From: Xenococcaceae cyanobacterium MO_188.B32
Lineage (GTDB): Bacteria > Cyanobacteriota > Cyanobacteriia > Cyanobacteriales > Xenococcaceae
NCBI GenBank assembly: GCA_030065635.1
Contig: JASJDJ010000071.1
Coordinates: 1 to 33,409 of the forward strand
Direction of reading: 5' to 3'
DNA length: 33,409 bases
Shown here: positions 1 through 8,403 of the stretch, piece by piece
Position numbering within the stretch: position 1 is the stretch's first letter
Layout of the letters: every line of letters begins with the position of its first letter
Made by a program: the position numbers and the translations under genes
The notes under the pieces: generated by a model
Told to the model about the DNA's origin: nothing
Database searches by the model: none
The model's input: the letters and a program-made list of their open reading frames with translations, nothing else

Positions 1-48
1 GTATGCGATATTAAATTGAGCTATTGGCAACAAAAAAGTGCAGCTTAA
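1..48 (+). CDS. C-terminal tail of an unidentified upstream gene (partial)
   Basis: The first 16 codons of the window read openly from base 1 to a TAA at 46-48 and end in the residues SYWQQKSAA. The same 15 residues and stop recur 112 bp downstream (113-160), so the stretch looks like the tail of a gene lying left of the window that was partly duplicated. The tail is too short to assign a family. That this frame is really coding is inferred only from the duplication. Confidence 0.3.
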   Translation, partial: VCDIKLSYWQQKSAA

Positions 49-200
49 TGGGGATATAATCGTAATGTCAGATGTGCTCGATAATGACAAAGTCAAATAT
101 TTTTTGACTAAGGTATGCGATATTAAATTGAGCTATTGGCAACAAAAAAGTGCAGCTTAATGGGGGTAAGAACACAATGTCAGATATGCTCAAAAATGAT
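1..200 (+). repeat. 112-bp tandem duplication ahead of the wzc-like gene
   Basis: Bases 1-53 are repeated exactly at 113-165, offset 112. In the same register, 64-86 (AATGTCAGATGTGCTC and following) matches 176-198 (AATGTCAGATATGCTC and following) with a few differences; the units differ in between and after. Copy 2 supplies the true start codon of the downstream gene (ATG 177). Copy 1 carries an equivalent ATG at 65 that opens a 31-codon frame ending at 160, so the duplication has made a decoy start plus a second copy of the upstream gene's tail. Confidence 0.85.
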
Positions 201-2483
201 TGGGAAACAGAATTTAGTTATACACAGTTACTAAATATAGTCTTAAAAAGGCGTATTTGGTTTTTAACTGTATTTTTGAGCGTATTGTTTATGACGGCTT
301 TAGCAACTCTTGTAAGTAAAGAAACTTATCAGAGTAAAATGCAGCTATTAGTAGAACCTAATTATTCAAATAAAGAGTTACTAAATGAAGGTAACAATGT
401 CAATAATTCTTCTACATCCGCGCAGAACATAGATTATGCAACTCAGCTAAATTTAATGCGGAGTTCTCAGTTTATAGCTAAAGCCTTAGAATTATTAAAG
501 CCTGAATATCCAGATACAGAAATAAAACATATAGACTCAAATTTAAATTTAATTCAACTAGTAGAGGATAAAACTAATACCAAAATTTTTCAGGCAGAAT
601 ATATAGACGAAGATCCAGTTAAGACCCAAAAAGTATTACTAGCCCTGCAACAGGTTTATCAAGATTATAACCTCGAACGAGAAAAGAGTCGTTTACGAGA
701 AGGATTAGCTTTTTTAGATAATCAGCTACCATCAGCTCAAGAAAACTTAGATAAAGCTCAAAGTTCCCTCGAAAATTTTCGTTCCGAACAACATTTAATC
801 AATCCAGAACAGAAAGCAGAAGCCATTGCTGCTAACTTGGACGAAATTCGCTCCCAAAAGCTCAATGTTGAAGCTGATTATCAAGAAACTAAAATTCGTT
901 ATCAAACTCTACAAAATCAACTTTATCTCCCCCTAGATAAGGCATTAGCCTATTCTCGTTTAGGAGAATCGAAAAGCTATCAATCACTTTTAGCAGACTT
1001 GCAAGCTACCGATGTAGCCTTAGCTGAAAAACGTTTAGTTTTCACTGATGCTAGCTATCAGGTACGAGATCTTTTAGAAAAGCGTCAAAGTCTACTCAAT
1101 CTTTTACGACAAAAAGCTAGACAAATTTTGGGAAGTAGTCTGGCCAGGAAAATGAGTAAAGAAGATTTTACAGCCCAGGCAGAGTTGGGGGCTAAAGAGA
1201 AAGGCGTCATGGCTCAACTGCTTGAATCTCATAACCAATTGTTATCTTTGGAAGCTCGCCGAAATGCTTTAGCAAAAGCAGAGCAAAATCTACAAAAAGA
1301 ACTCGATCGCTTTTCTAGCCTAATTGCTAAATACGATAACCTCAAACCAGAAGTAGCTATTCAGCGAGAAACAATTAAACAACTGCTAGAAAAAAGACAA
1401 GAATTAAGCTTAGAATTAGCTCGCGGTGGATTTAAATGGCAAGTTGTAGAAGCTCCTGAATTGGGCAAAAAAATTGCCCCAAACCCCAAGAAAAATATGT
1501 TTTTAGGGGGGGTTTTAGGGATATTTTTGGGTGGAATTGCCGTATTTATTCGTGAAGTGACAGACGATTCTATCAAGACTACCGCGGATTTAATTAACTC
1601 TGTTGCTTTTCCTTTATTGGGTGTAACTCCTGAATTACCGTCCGCGCGGGTTAAAGATTCTCCAGACAAACTTTTTCTCAATCACTCTGAATTAGATAGC
1701 TCAGAATCTTCTTTACTTAAAGCTAATAATTTTACCAATCATCTGGCGTTGAAGCCCTCTCTCAATCAAGTAGTGCGTTGGCGACCCTATCGAGAAGCTG
1801 TAGACCTAATTTATCAAAAAATTAAGCTGGCTTTTTCTACTCCCGTCAAATCAATTTTAGTTACGTCCTGTTATGGTGGAGATGATAAATCTACAGTGGC
1901 GTTGTGTTTAGCATTAAGTGCAGCCCGCTTACATCAGAAGGTAGTGGTACTAGATATAAATCTGCGTTGTTCTACCTTACATAAACAACTAAATTTAGAT
2001 AATGAATACGGACTATCGACTATTTTGTCTAACCCCGAAACTTCAGTCAGATTAAAAAGATCGACTCTGTCTAATGCTCATATTGATATTCTTACCGCAG
2101 GGCCTGAATGTACCGATCCAGTTAGTCTTTTAAGCTCTCAAAGGATGAAGCAACTAATAGACTGGTTAGAAGAAAATTATGACTTAGTTTTATTAGATGC
2201 ATCGGGACTTTTGGCTGGCAAGCTTGCGACAGATGCCTTTACCAAAACTTATAGTCAATCTGCTGATTTTATCAGTGCTTCAGTAGGTGTAGTAGATGTT
2301 TTAGAAACTGGCTCTCTTTGTAATGGTGTAGTCATGGTGACACAGTTAAATGAAACTAGTAAGTCGGAACTAAAAGAAGCAGAACAAATTTTGAGCAAAC
2401 TTAATGTGATCGGCATGATTGTCAATGGAGGTATTACTTTAGACGAAAACTTTGATTTGGATTTTGATTTTGATAAAAAGTAA
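177..2483 (+). CDS. Wzc/Wzz-type polysaccharide co-polymerase with degenerate BY-kinase domain
   Basis: This 768-residue inner-membrane protein has the bacterial tyrosine-kinase/polysaccharide co-polymerase layout. TM1 is at about 27-46, a long periplasmic coiled-coil stretch follows, then the family's proline/lysine signature (IAPNPKKN) just before TM2 near 440-460, and a cytoplasmic P-loop domain from about 540. Such proteins control chain length and export of exopolysaccharide. The ATPase motifs are altered. Walker A reads CYGGDDKST (Lys571), with Asp where the second Gly belongs. Walker A' reads VLDINLR (Asp593), with Asn for the second Asp. Walker B is LVLLDASG (Asp674) rather than the usual D-x-P-P. 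The C-terminus is Asp-rich with no tyrosine cluster. Kinase activity is therefore doubtful while the co-polymerase role is likely. A GTG at 150 is in frame, but ATG 177 gives the normal N-terminus. It heads the polysaccharide cluster. Confidence 0.85.
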   Translation: MSDMLKNDWETEFSYTQLLNIVLKRRIWFLTVFLSVLFMTALATLVSKETYQSKMQLLVEPNYSNKELLNEGNNVNNSSTSAQNIDYATQLNLMRSSQFIAKALELLKPEYPDTEIKHIDSNLNLIQLVEDKTNTKIFQAEYIDEDPVKTQKVLLALQQVYQDYNLEREKSRLREGLAFLDNQLPSAQENLDKAQSSLENFRSEQHLINPEQKAEAIAANLDEIRSQKLNVEADYQETKIRYQTLQNQLYLPLDKALAYSRLGESKSYQSLLADLQATDVALAEKRLVFTDASYQVRDLLEKRQSLLNLLRQKARQILGSSLARKMSKEDFTAQAELGAKEKGVMAQLLESHNQLLSLEARRNALAKAEQNLQKELDRFSSLIAKYDNLKPEVAIQRETIKQLLEKRQELSLELARGGFKWQVVEAPELGKKIAPNPKKNMFLGGVLGIFLGGIAVFIREVTDDSIKTTADLINSVAFPLLGVTPELPSARVKDSPDKLFLNHSELDSSESSLLKANNFTNHLALKPSLNQVVRWRPYREAVDLIYQKIKLAFSTPVKSILVTSCYGGDDKSTVALCLALSAARLHQKVVVLDINLRCSTLHKQLNLDNEYGLSTILSNPETSVRLKRSTLSNAHIDILTAGPECTDPVSLLSSQRMKQLIDWLEENYDLVLLDASGLLAGKLATDAFTKTYSQSADFISASVGVVDVLETGSLCNGVVMVTQLNETSKSELKEAEQILSKLNVIGMIVNGGITLDENFDLDFDFDKK

Positions 2484-2577
2484 AAAATTATTATTTCTGG
2501 GTGAGTAATAATCTTTAAAAAAATAAAAATATCTATTAATTATTAACTAATTATTGACAGTACCGTAATTTATATTT

Positions 2578-4416
2578 ATGCGCCTAGAATTGCCAACTTT
2601 TATTCGTAAATTTGTAAGAGCGAACAGCTTTTGGCGGGATAATGCTTTACTATTGCGAGAATTAAAACATTTTCGTTGGCTTTTAGCTTGTTCTTTCCTT
2701 TTTACTCTAATTAGTGCTGCTCTTGAAGGAACAACGGTAGGGTTTATTGCCTCCTTTTTACAAGGATTGACTAATCCTAACGATCCTCCCATTCAGACAG
2801 GAATTCAATGGTTCGATATTTGGTTTTTAGCCACCAATGCAGGTGCTTCTGAGCGAATTTATCGACTGGCAGGATTAATTTTAATCTTGGCTTGGTTGCG
2901 ATCGATCTTTTCTTATCTGGGGATAGTTTACTCCCGCAAAACATCTTTCAAATTAGCCGAACAGATCCGTAAGTCTATTTTCGAGCAACTTCAGAGTTTG
3001 AGCTTGAGTTACTATTCTCAAAGCCGTTCTGGAGAAATTATCAACACAATTGTTGCCGAGACGCAAGACCTAATTCAAGCTTTTAACGCTGCGACAACCT
3101 TGATTACTCGCATTGCAACGATGATAGCTTATTTAATTTCTCTTATTTGGCTATCGTGGCAGGTTTCTTTGGCAGTGGTCGCCATGTTTGTTTTACTCTC
3201 TTTGGGTTTATCTAATCTGGTAAGTTGGGCAAGAGAAGCTAGCTTTGCAGTTTCTAAAGCTAAGGGAAATTTAGCTTCAGCAGCAATAGAATTGATCGAT
3301 GGCATTCGTACTATTAAAGCCTTTGCCACCGAAGACTTTGAACGAAAGCGATTTTACTCTGCTACCAATGAGTTAACTAGAGCTAAAACTAAAGTTGTTT
3401 TGTTATCCGATCTAATCAAACCTCTGGCAGATGGGGTGGCTACAACTATTTTAATTGCAATCGTGACGATTGCTTTTATGACCTTAGTACAAAAAGGTGA
3501 GTTGAAAGCAGCAGAATTACTGACCTTTATGTTTGTCTTGGTGCGGATGATGCCTTTAGTATCTCAAATCAATTCTAATCGAGGCAAATTAACCAGTTTT
3601 CAGGGTGCTATTAGCAATATCCGAGAACTATTAAGCACAAAGAATAAAACTTATTTAGTTAATGGCACAATTCCCTTTGCTCACTTAAACAAGTCAATCG
3701 ATTTAGCTTGGGTAGATTTTGGTTACAATCCTGCTAAACTAGTGCTTCACAATATTACTCTATCAATTAAAAAGGGAGAAACGACAGCTTTAATTGGTGC
3801 CTCTGGTGCGGGAAAAACTACTTTAGTCGATCTAATTTGTCGATTTTACGACCCTACCAGAGGAAAAATTACGATCGATGGAGTCGATCTACAGCAATTA
3901 GATATTAATTCCTTACGCCACAAAATGGCGATCGTTTCTCAAGATACTTTTATTTTTAATACTTCGGTCAGAAATAATATTGCCTATGGTTTGGAAGGGA
4001 TAACAGATCGAGAAATCGAACAAGCAGCCATTTCAGCTAATGCTTGGGGGTTTATTAAGCAGTTACCATCAGGACTAGATACCGTATTGGGAGACAGGGG
4101 CGTTCGCCTGTCTGGAGGGCAGCGTCAGCGCATTGCGATCGCTCGTGCTTTGCTCCGTAACCCCGAAATTTTAGTTTTAGACGAAGCCACTTCTGCTTTA
4201 GACTCCGTGACAGAAAGGTTAATTCAAGAATCGCTAGAAAAATTATCTGTTGGTAGAACTGTAATTGCGATCGCTCATCGTTTATCGACGATCGTACGCG
4301 CTGACAAGATAGTAGTTTTAGAGCAAGGACGCATTGTCGAACAAGGCAAATATCAAGAGTTATTAGAAAAACAGGGTAAACTTTGGCAATATCACCAAAT
4401 GCAACATTCGAGTTAA
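2578..4416 (+). CDS. hepA: HepA-like ABC exporter (fused permease-ATPase)
   Basis: This 612-residue half transporter has an N-terminal six-helix exporter domain (about residues 35-325) and a C-terminal ATPase. The ATPase shows Walker A GASGAGKTT, Q-loop region VSQDTF, signature LSGGQRQR, Walker B ILVLDEATSALD and H-loop IAHRLSTI, so it should be fully active as a homodimer. The opening residues (a charged N-terminus running into NSFWRDNALLLRELKHF) resemble heterocyst HepA proteins, which are needed for the envelope polysaccharide layer. Length (about 600) matches that family. An MsbA-type lipid flippase is the main alternative. It lies 94 bp after the wzc-like gene and 19 bp before the first sulfotransferase, which supports export of a polysaccharide or its lipid-linked precursor. 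Confidence 0.85.
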   Translation: MRLELPTFIRKFVRANSFWRDNALLLRELKHFRWLLACSFLFTLISAALEGTTVGFIASFLQGLTNPNDPPIQTGIQWFDIWFLATNAGASERIYRLAGLILILAWLRSIFSYLGIVYSRKTSFKLAEQIRKSIFEQLQSLSLSYYSQSRSGEIINTIVAETQDLIQAFNAATTLITRIATMIAYLISLIWLSWQVSLAVVAMFVLLSLGLSNLVSWAREASFAVSKAKGNLASAAIELIDGIRTIKAFATEDFERKRFYSATNELTRAKTKVVLLSDLIKPLADGVATTILIAIVTIAFMTLVQKGELKAAELLTFMFVLVRMMPLVSQINSNRGKLTSFQGAISNIRELLSTKNKTYLVNGTIPFAHLNKSIDLAWVDFGYNPAKLVLHNITLSIKKGETTALIGASGAGKTTLVDLICRFYDPTRGKITIDGVDLQQLDINSLRHKMAIVSQDTFIFNTSVRNNIAYGLEGITDREIEQAAISANAWGFIKQLPSGLDTVLGDRGVRLSGGQRQRIAIARALLRNPEILVLDEATSALDSVTERLIQESLEKLSVGRTVIAIAHRLSTIVRADKIVVLEQGRIVEQGKYQELLEKQGKLWQYHQMQHSS

Positions 4417-4435
4417 TTATAAATAAAAAAGTTCT

Positions 4436-5278
4436 ATGAATAATATCTATCAAAAAATTAGCTTAAAATCTACTAGAATCGCAGATTCTTTTAAATACTA
4501 TACTTACGAGTTATTTAAAAAAGAAGATTTTTTTAAGTCTCTAGAAACTTATTGTATGTTTATTGGCTATCCTCGTAGCGGTCATAGCTTACTGGGTTCG
4601 CTTTTAGATGCTCATCCCGAGATAATTTTAGCTCACGAATCAAATGCGCTGCGTTTATTTGAAAGAGGATTTAATGCTAGAAAAATATATTATCTATTAC
4701 TTCAAAATTCTCATCGACACGTAAAAACAGGAAGGAGGGATATTAAATATTCTTATCAAGTACCCCATCAATGGCAGGGTAAATTCAAGACCTTAAAAGT
4801 TATTGGGGATAAAAAAGGAAGTGGTTCTAATAGAGTTATTAGTGACAATCCAGAAATATTAAATATTCTGCGCGATCGAGTAAATATTCCTGTCAAGTTT
4901 ATCCACGTCACTAGAAATCCTTATGACAACATAACTACCATGATGTTTAAAAATAAAAAAGGTTTGGAATATAGTATAGATTCTTATTTTAAAAAATGTG
5001 AATCTGTTAATAATTTAAAGCAAAAAGTCGATCCTAAGAATATTTTCGATTTGAAACACGAAACATTAATATATCAACCAAAGGATATTTTAAAGCAGCT
5101 CTGTACTTTTTTAAATGTTGAAGCAACTCAAGATTATTTAGACGATTGTGCCAGTATTATCTTTAAATCGCCTAATCAAACTCGTTTTAATTTTGAGTGG
5201 ACAAAAGAGTCTATAGATTTAGTTCAAAGTAAAATAGAGCGATTTGATTTTTTGCAAGGATATTCCTACGAAAAATAG
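4436..5278 (+). CDS. Sulfotransferase family protein (1 of 5)
   Basis: This 280-residue protein has the PAPS-dependent sulfotransferase fold. The 5'-phosphosulfate loop is at about 44-54 (GYPRSGHSLLG), followed by DAHPEI. The 3'-phosphate loop is near 155-170 (HVTRNPYDNITTM), with the Arg and a following small residue expected to hold the PAP 3'-phosphate. There is no membrane segment, so it should act in the cytoplasm on nucleotide-linked or lipid-linked sugars. It sits 19 bp behind the exporter and is probably cotranscribed with it. The acceptor cannot be read from the sequence; a sugar hydroxyl of the exopolysaccharide is inferred from context. Confidence 0.8.
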   Translation: MNNIYQKISLKSTRIADSFKYYTYELFKKEDFFKSLETYCMFIGYPRSGHSLLGSLLDAHPEIILAHESNALRLFERGFNARKIYYLLLQNSHRHVKTGRRDIKYSYQVPHQWQGKFKTLKVIGDKKGSGSNRVISDNPEILNILRDRVNIPVKFIHVTRNPYDNITTMMFKNKKGLEYSIDSYFKKCESVNNLKQKVDPKNIFDLKHETLIYQPKDILKQLCTFLNVEATQDYLDDCASIIFKSPNQTRFNFEWTKESIDLVQSKIERFDFLQGYSYEK

Positions 5279-5351
5279 TATGTGGTTATTGCCGATTACC
5301 TATGATGATATCTCAGCTAGGATAAGTATATTAAGCTATTAATCATTTAAT

Positions 5352-5380
5352 TTGTCGATCGAATAATACGGCGATATATA
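5352..5380 (+). promoter_or_regulatory. Possible sigma70-type promoter for the second half of the cluster
   Basis: TTGTCG (5352-5357) and TATATA (5375-5380) are separated by 17 bp in the 249-bp gap between the first sulfotransferase and the ATP-grasp-like gene, the largest gap in the cluster. The -35 match is moderate and this is a pattern call only. An orphan AGGAGG at 5406-5411 has no start codon at a usable distance. Confidence 0.3.
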
Positions 5381-5527
5381 TACTCTTAGACAACTACAAA
5401 CTTATAGGAGGATACAAAAACAGAGAGACAAGGTAAGAGTTTACTGATTTGTTTTCTAATTAAAAAATATTCAGCTTTTTATACACGATAGCTTACGAAC
5501 GAGTTTGAACAAAATTAAGGGGTATAT

Positions 5528-6571
5528 ATGGAAATGCAATTTAATAAAGCTTTGACTCCTTTAGTCAAGACAAAACAAGCTTTACGTGAGCATTTACCGA
5601 ACATTGCTGTTAGCTTATACAATAGATGGAAATATAATTATTTTAATGTTACTAGAACTTATGAATATAATCTTTCTACATTGGTAGAGCGGAAACCCAG
5701 AGATATTATTGACAGTTTATTAACTACAACTAAGAAATTAGTAACGCCAAAGAAAAGAATACTTTTTTATCCTGATTTTCCCTACAAAAAAGCTACCCTT
5801 TATCAAATTTGTCTTTTCTTAGGTTATGATGTTACCAACGATCCTCAAAGAAAATTCGATCTAGCAATAAAGTGGCAAAGATACGCTACATTTTTCGAGA
5901 ACGATACAGTTTTATCTAAATTATCTCGGCAAAACAACAATATTATCAACTTTAACTGTCAGGATGTCAGTAAAGAATACACCAACAAAATATTCAAACA
6001 AGTTTTTGGTTACGAGCTTGGGGTAGATCCTCGAAGTTACACTGGCAAATGTGTTGCTAAATCTAATTTAAATGCTCAACACGATGGCAAAATTATTGAC
6101 TGTCCTATTACTAAGATAGAAGCGGGAGTCGTCTATCAAAAGTTAGTTGATAATGAAGTACAAGAAAATGCTGTACTAGATTATCGAGTTCCTATTTTTA
6201 AACAAGAAATTCCGTTGGTATATAAGTACTTAAAGAAAAATCAGACAAAAGAACAACGTTTCTATGGTTATCCTAGTTTGCTCTCTGTAGAATTGGCAGA
6301 AACTGAAGAAGTTTTTAGCCAAGATGAAATTAATAAAATCATCTCTTTTTGTGAAAATATGGGTTTAGACTATGGTGAGTTAGATATTCTCAGAGATAAA
6401 CAAGACCAAAGGATATATATTGTTGATGCTAATAATACTCCTTCTTCTAGATTACTTTTTGAACCGGTAGAAAGGCCTTACAAAGAATGTATTCTTTCCT
6501 TTGAGCAACGACAAATAGTCTTACAAAAGCTCGCTCAAACTTTTCAATCACAACTTCTAAACAATAAATAA
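5528..6571 (+). CDS. ATP-grasp-like protein of the polysaccharide cluster
   Basis: This 347-residue protein is not one I can name. Its second half follows the ATP-grasp plan: a Lys/Gly-rich element (KCVAKSNLNAQHDG, near 178-191), a hinge-like VVYQKLVD, a DYRVPIF strand resembling the D-x-R-V element, and a C-terminal GLDYGELDILRD plus IYIVDANNTP. The last two match the acidic metal-binding strands ending in (E/D)-x-N. ATP-grasp enzymes usually join a carboxylate to an amine through an acyl phosphate. In polysaccharide loci that often means amidation of a uronic acid or attachment of an amino acid; here that is inference. The start ATG 5528 is well supported by AAGGGG at 5517-5522. There is no signal peptide or membrane segment. 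Confidence 0.6.
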   Translation: MEMQFNKALTPLVKTKQALREHLPNIAVSLYNRWKYNYFNVTRTYEYNLSTLVERKPRDIIDSLLTTTKKLVTPKKRILFYPDFPYKKATLYQICLFLGYDVTNDPQRKFDLAIKWQRYATFFENDTVLSKLSRQNNNIINFNCQDVSKEYTNKIFKQVFGYELGVDPRSYTGKCVAKSNLNAQHDGKIIDCPITKIEAGVVYQKLVDNEVQENAVLDYRVPIFKQEIPLVYKYLKKNQTKEQRFYGYPSLLSVELAETEEVFSQDEINKIISFCENMGLDYGELDILRDKQDQRIYIVDANNTPSSRLLFEPVERPYKECILSFEQRQIVLQKLAQTFQSQLLNNK

Positions 6572-6606
6572 TAATTATATTAATATATTGACTCAATCGC
6601 TCAAAT

Positions 6607-7389
6607 ATGGATATCTCTCCACTCAAAAAACAAATTAAAACTACAATTCAAAAAATAATAGTACCCGATAAAACCAAAGTTTTTTTTATTCACATACCTA
6701 AAACGGGAGGAACATCGATCGATTTTGCGATCAGAAAACATTATCGACATAGTTACGGTAGAGTCGAAGCTGCACCTTCTTATCAAACAACTAAATTATT
6801 TAATGATATAAATTTAGAACAAGGTAAAATAGACCCCCTCTTACAATTTCGAGAACAATTAGTTATTTATGAAATGTACAAAGGTACTCAATACATCTCA
6901 GGACACGTACCTTATAACTTTGAAAGAGGAAAGATTTTTCGTAACGAATATCTATACGTAACTTGTCTTCGCGATCCAGTCAAAAGATATATTTCTAATT
7001 ATTTTTATAACGTTTATAAAGAAAGCGATCATTTTCGTATTCATGAAGATTTACCTACGTTCTTGGAAACAGCCAGAGGGAAAGAAGCTGGTTATGAATA
7101 TGTTAGATATATAGGCGGAATCTCAGAATATTCTGATTATACATCTAGGGAGGCGATCGAAAGAGCTAAAAAAAATATTTCTCATTTTCATTTAGTCGGA
7201 TTTTTAGATAATTTAGCTGCTTTTAGCTCGAAATTCAAACAACATACAGGTATTAAAATTAAAATACGCCATGAAAGAAAAAATCCCGTTAAAAAGCCAG
7301 AAGTAGATCGAGAAATTTTAGAAAAAATCAAAGAAATTTGCGCTCCCGATCTAGCTTTATATGAATATGCTAAGAGTAAGTTTAATTAG
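6607..7389 (+). CDS. Sulfotransferase family 2-like protein (2 of 5)
   Basis: This 260-residue protein resembles the eukaryotic-type Sulfotransfer_2 group (heparan/chondroitin sulfotransferases). The 5'-PSB loop is FFIHIPKTGGTSID (about 26-39), with the K-T-G-G-T-S core typical of this group. The 3'-phosphate loop is YVTCLRDPVKRYISNYFY (about 117-134), where Arg and Ser contact PAP. A late segment rich in Arg/Lys (KIRHERKNPVKKPE) is also usual in the family. No membrane anchor is visible, unlike Golgi homologues. It starts 35 bp after the ATP-grasp-like gene and is followed after 14 bp by a glycosyltransferase, so the three are probably one transcript. The sugar acceptor is unknown. Confidence 0.8.
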   Translation: MDISPLKKQIKTTIQKIIVPDKTKVFFIHIPKTGGTSIDFAIRKHYRHSYGRVEAAPSYQTTKLFNDINLEQGKIDPLLQFREQLVIYEMYKGTQYISGHVPYNFERGKIFRNEYLYVTCLRDPVKRYISNYFYNVYKESDHFRIHEDLPTFLETARGKEAGYEYVRYIGGISEYSDYTSREAIERAKKNISHFHLVGFLDNLAAFSSKFKQHTGIKIKIRHERKNPVKKPEVDREILEKIKEICAPDLALYEYAKSKFN

Positions 7390-7403
7390 TAATTAGGGTC
7401 GAT

Positions 7404-8324
7404 ATGGATATAGACGATCGAAAATTTGTCTCGGTGATTATTCCCGTTTATAACAATCAAAAAAACTTAAAACTATGTTTATCTGCTTTAGAAAGCCAAA
7501 CTTATTCTCAAGAGTTGTATGAAATTATTGTGATAGATAATAATTCAGAAGAAAATATAGCTGCGGTGACTAAGAAATTTAAGCAGGTAATATTAGCGAC
7601 AGAAAGTAAACTTAGTTCCTATGCTGCTCGTAACCAAGGAATTAAAATTGCTAAAGGGGAATTACTAGCTTTTACAGATTCTGATTGTATACCCAATCCT
7701 GATTGGTTAGAAAAGGGAATTAATCATCTTTTATCTGTACCTAATTGTGGCGCGATCGCGGGCAAAATAGAATTATATTATCAAAATAAAAATAATCCTA
7801 ATGCTGCGGAAATTTTTGACAAAATTGTCAATCTACAACAAGAGAAATATGTTGAAGAAAAGCACTATGGAGCAACAGCTAATTTATTCACTTTTAAGCG
7901 GGTTTTTCATGAGGTAGGGTTATTTAATTCTAATTTAAAATCTGGGGGTGATGCTGATTGGGGTAATCGAGTTTTTGCTTATGGTTATAAAATAATTTAT
8001 GCTGATGACGTTATCGTTTTACATCCAGCTAGAAACTCTCTTAAGCAATTAGCTAAAAAAGTTATTCGCCAAACAGGAGGGACTTTCGATCGCGATCGAC
8101 AAAATAGTAATAATGACCGACAAAAATTGGGGTTCGAGTGGATATTGAGTTATTTTATTCAATTAAGACCACCTTTAAGATCGGCTGTTCGCAAGAGTTT
8201 AGCAGCGCGGGAATTAAAAGATATTTTTTCTAAGGTAGAACTTATTTTAATTATTATTATTATTCATTATCTACGACTAAGTGAAGAAATACGTTTACAA
8301 TTAGGAGGTGAATCAAAAGGATAG
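7404..8324 (+). CDS. Family 2 glycosyltransferase
   Basis: This 306-residue GT-A glycosyltransferase opens with FVSVIIPVYNNQKNL (about residues 8-22), the nucleotide-sugar binding strand and loop of GT2 enzymes. It continues with LSALESQTY and IIVIDNNSEEN. The metal-binding acidic motif is FTDSDCIPNPDWLE (about 91-104). A later GGDADWGNRVFAYGY segment fits the acceptor/catalytic region (an ED/DxxxG-type site). It should transfer a sugar from a nucleotide donor onto the growing polysaccharide precursor at the cytoplasmic membrane face. A hydrophobic stretch near 275-290 may help membrane association. Start ATG 7404 lies 14 bp after the upstream stop with AGGGTC just before it. Donor and acceptor are not predictable. 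Confidence 0.85.
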   Translation: MDIDDRKFVSVIIPVYNNQKNLKLCLSALESQTYSQELYEIIVIDNNSEENIAAVTKKFKQVILATESKLSSYAARNQGIKIAKGELLAFTDSDCIPNPDWLEKGINHLLSVPNCGAIAGKIELYYQNKNNPNAAEIFDKIVNLQQEKYVEEKHYGATANLFTFKRVFHEVGLFNSNLKSGGDADWGNRVFAYGYKIIYADDVIVLHPARNSLKQLAKKVIRQTGGTFDRDRQNSNNDRQKLGFEWILSYFIQLRPPLRSAVRKSLAARELKDIFSKVELILIIIIIHYLRLSEEIRLQLGGESKG

Positions 8325-8403
8325 TTAAAAATCAACATATGAGTGCAGATAAATGCAGATATTTTAAGATAAGTAGTCGATTGGGTTGATAGTTTATAGA
8401 TAA

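Noticed and set aside
1361-1681. Minus-strand frame within the wzc-like gene
   Set aside because: It lies wholly inside a well supported coding region on the other strand and has no motif or ribosome site.
4081-4120. Imperfect GACAGG-CCTGTC palindrome in the ABC exporter gene
   Set aside because: It encodes the conserved residues just before the LSGGQ signature, so it is explained by the protein sequence.
5400-5480. Possible tiny gene behind the AGGAGG at 5406
   Set aside because: No ATG, GTG or TTG lies at a workable distance with a meaningful frame.
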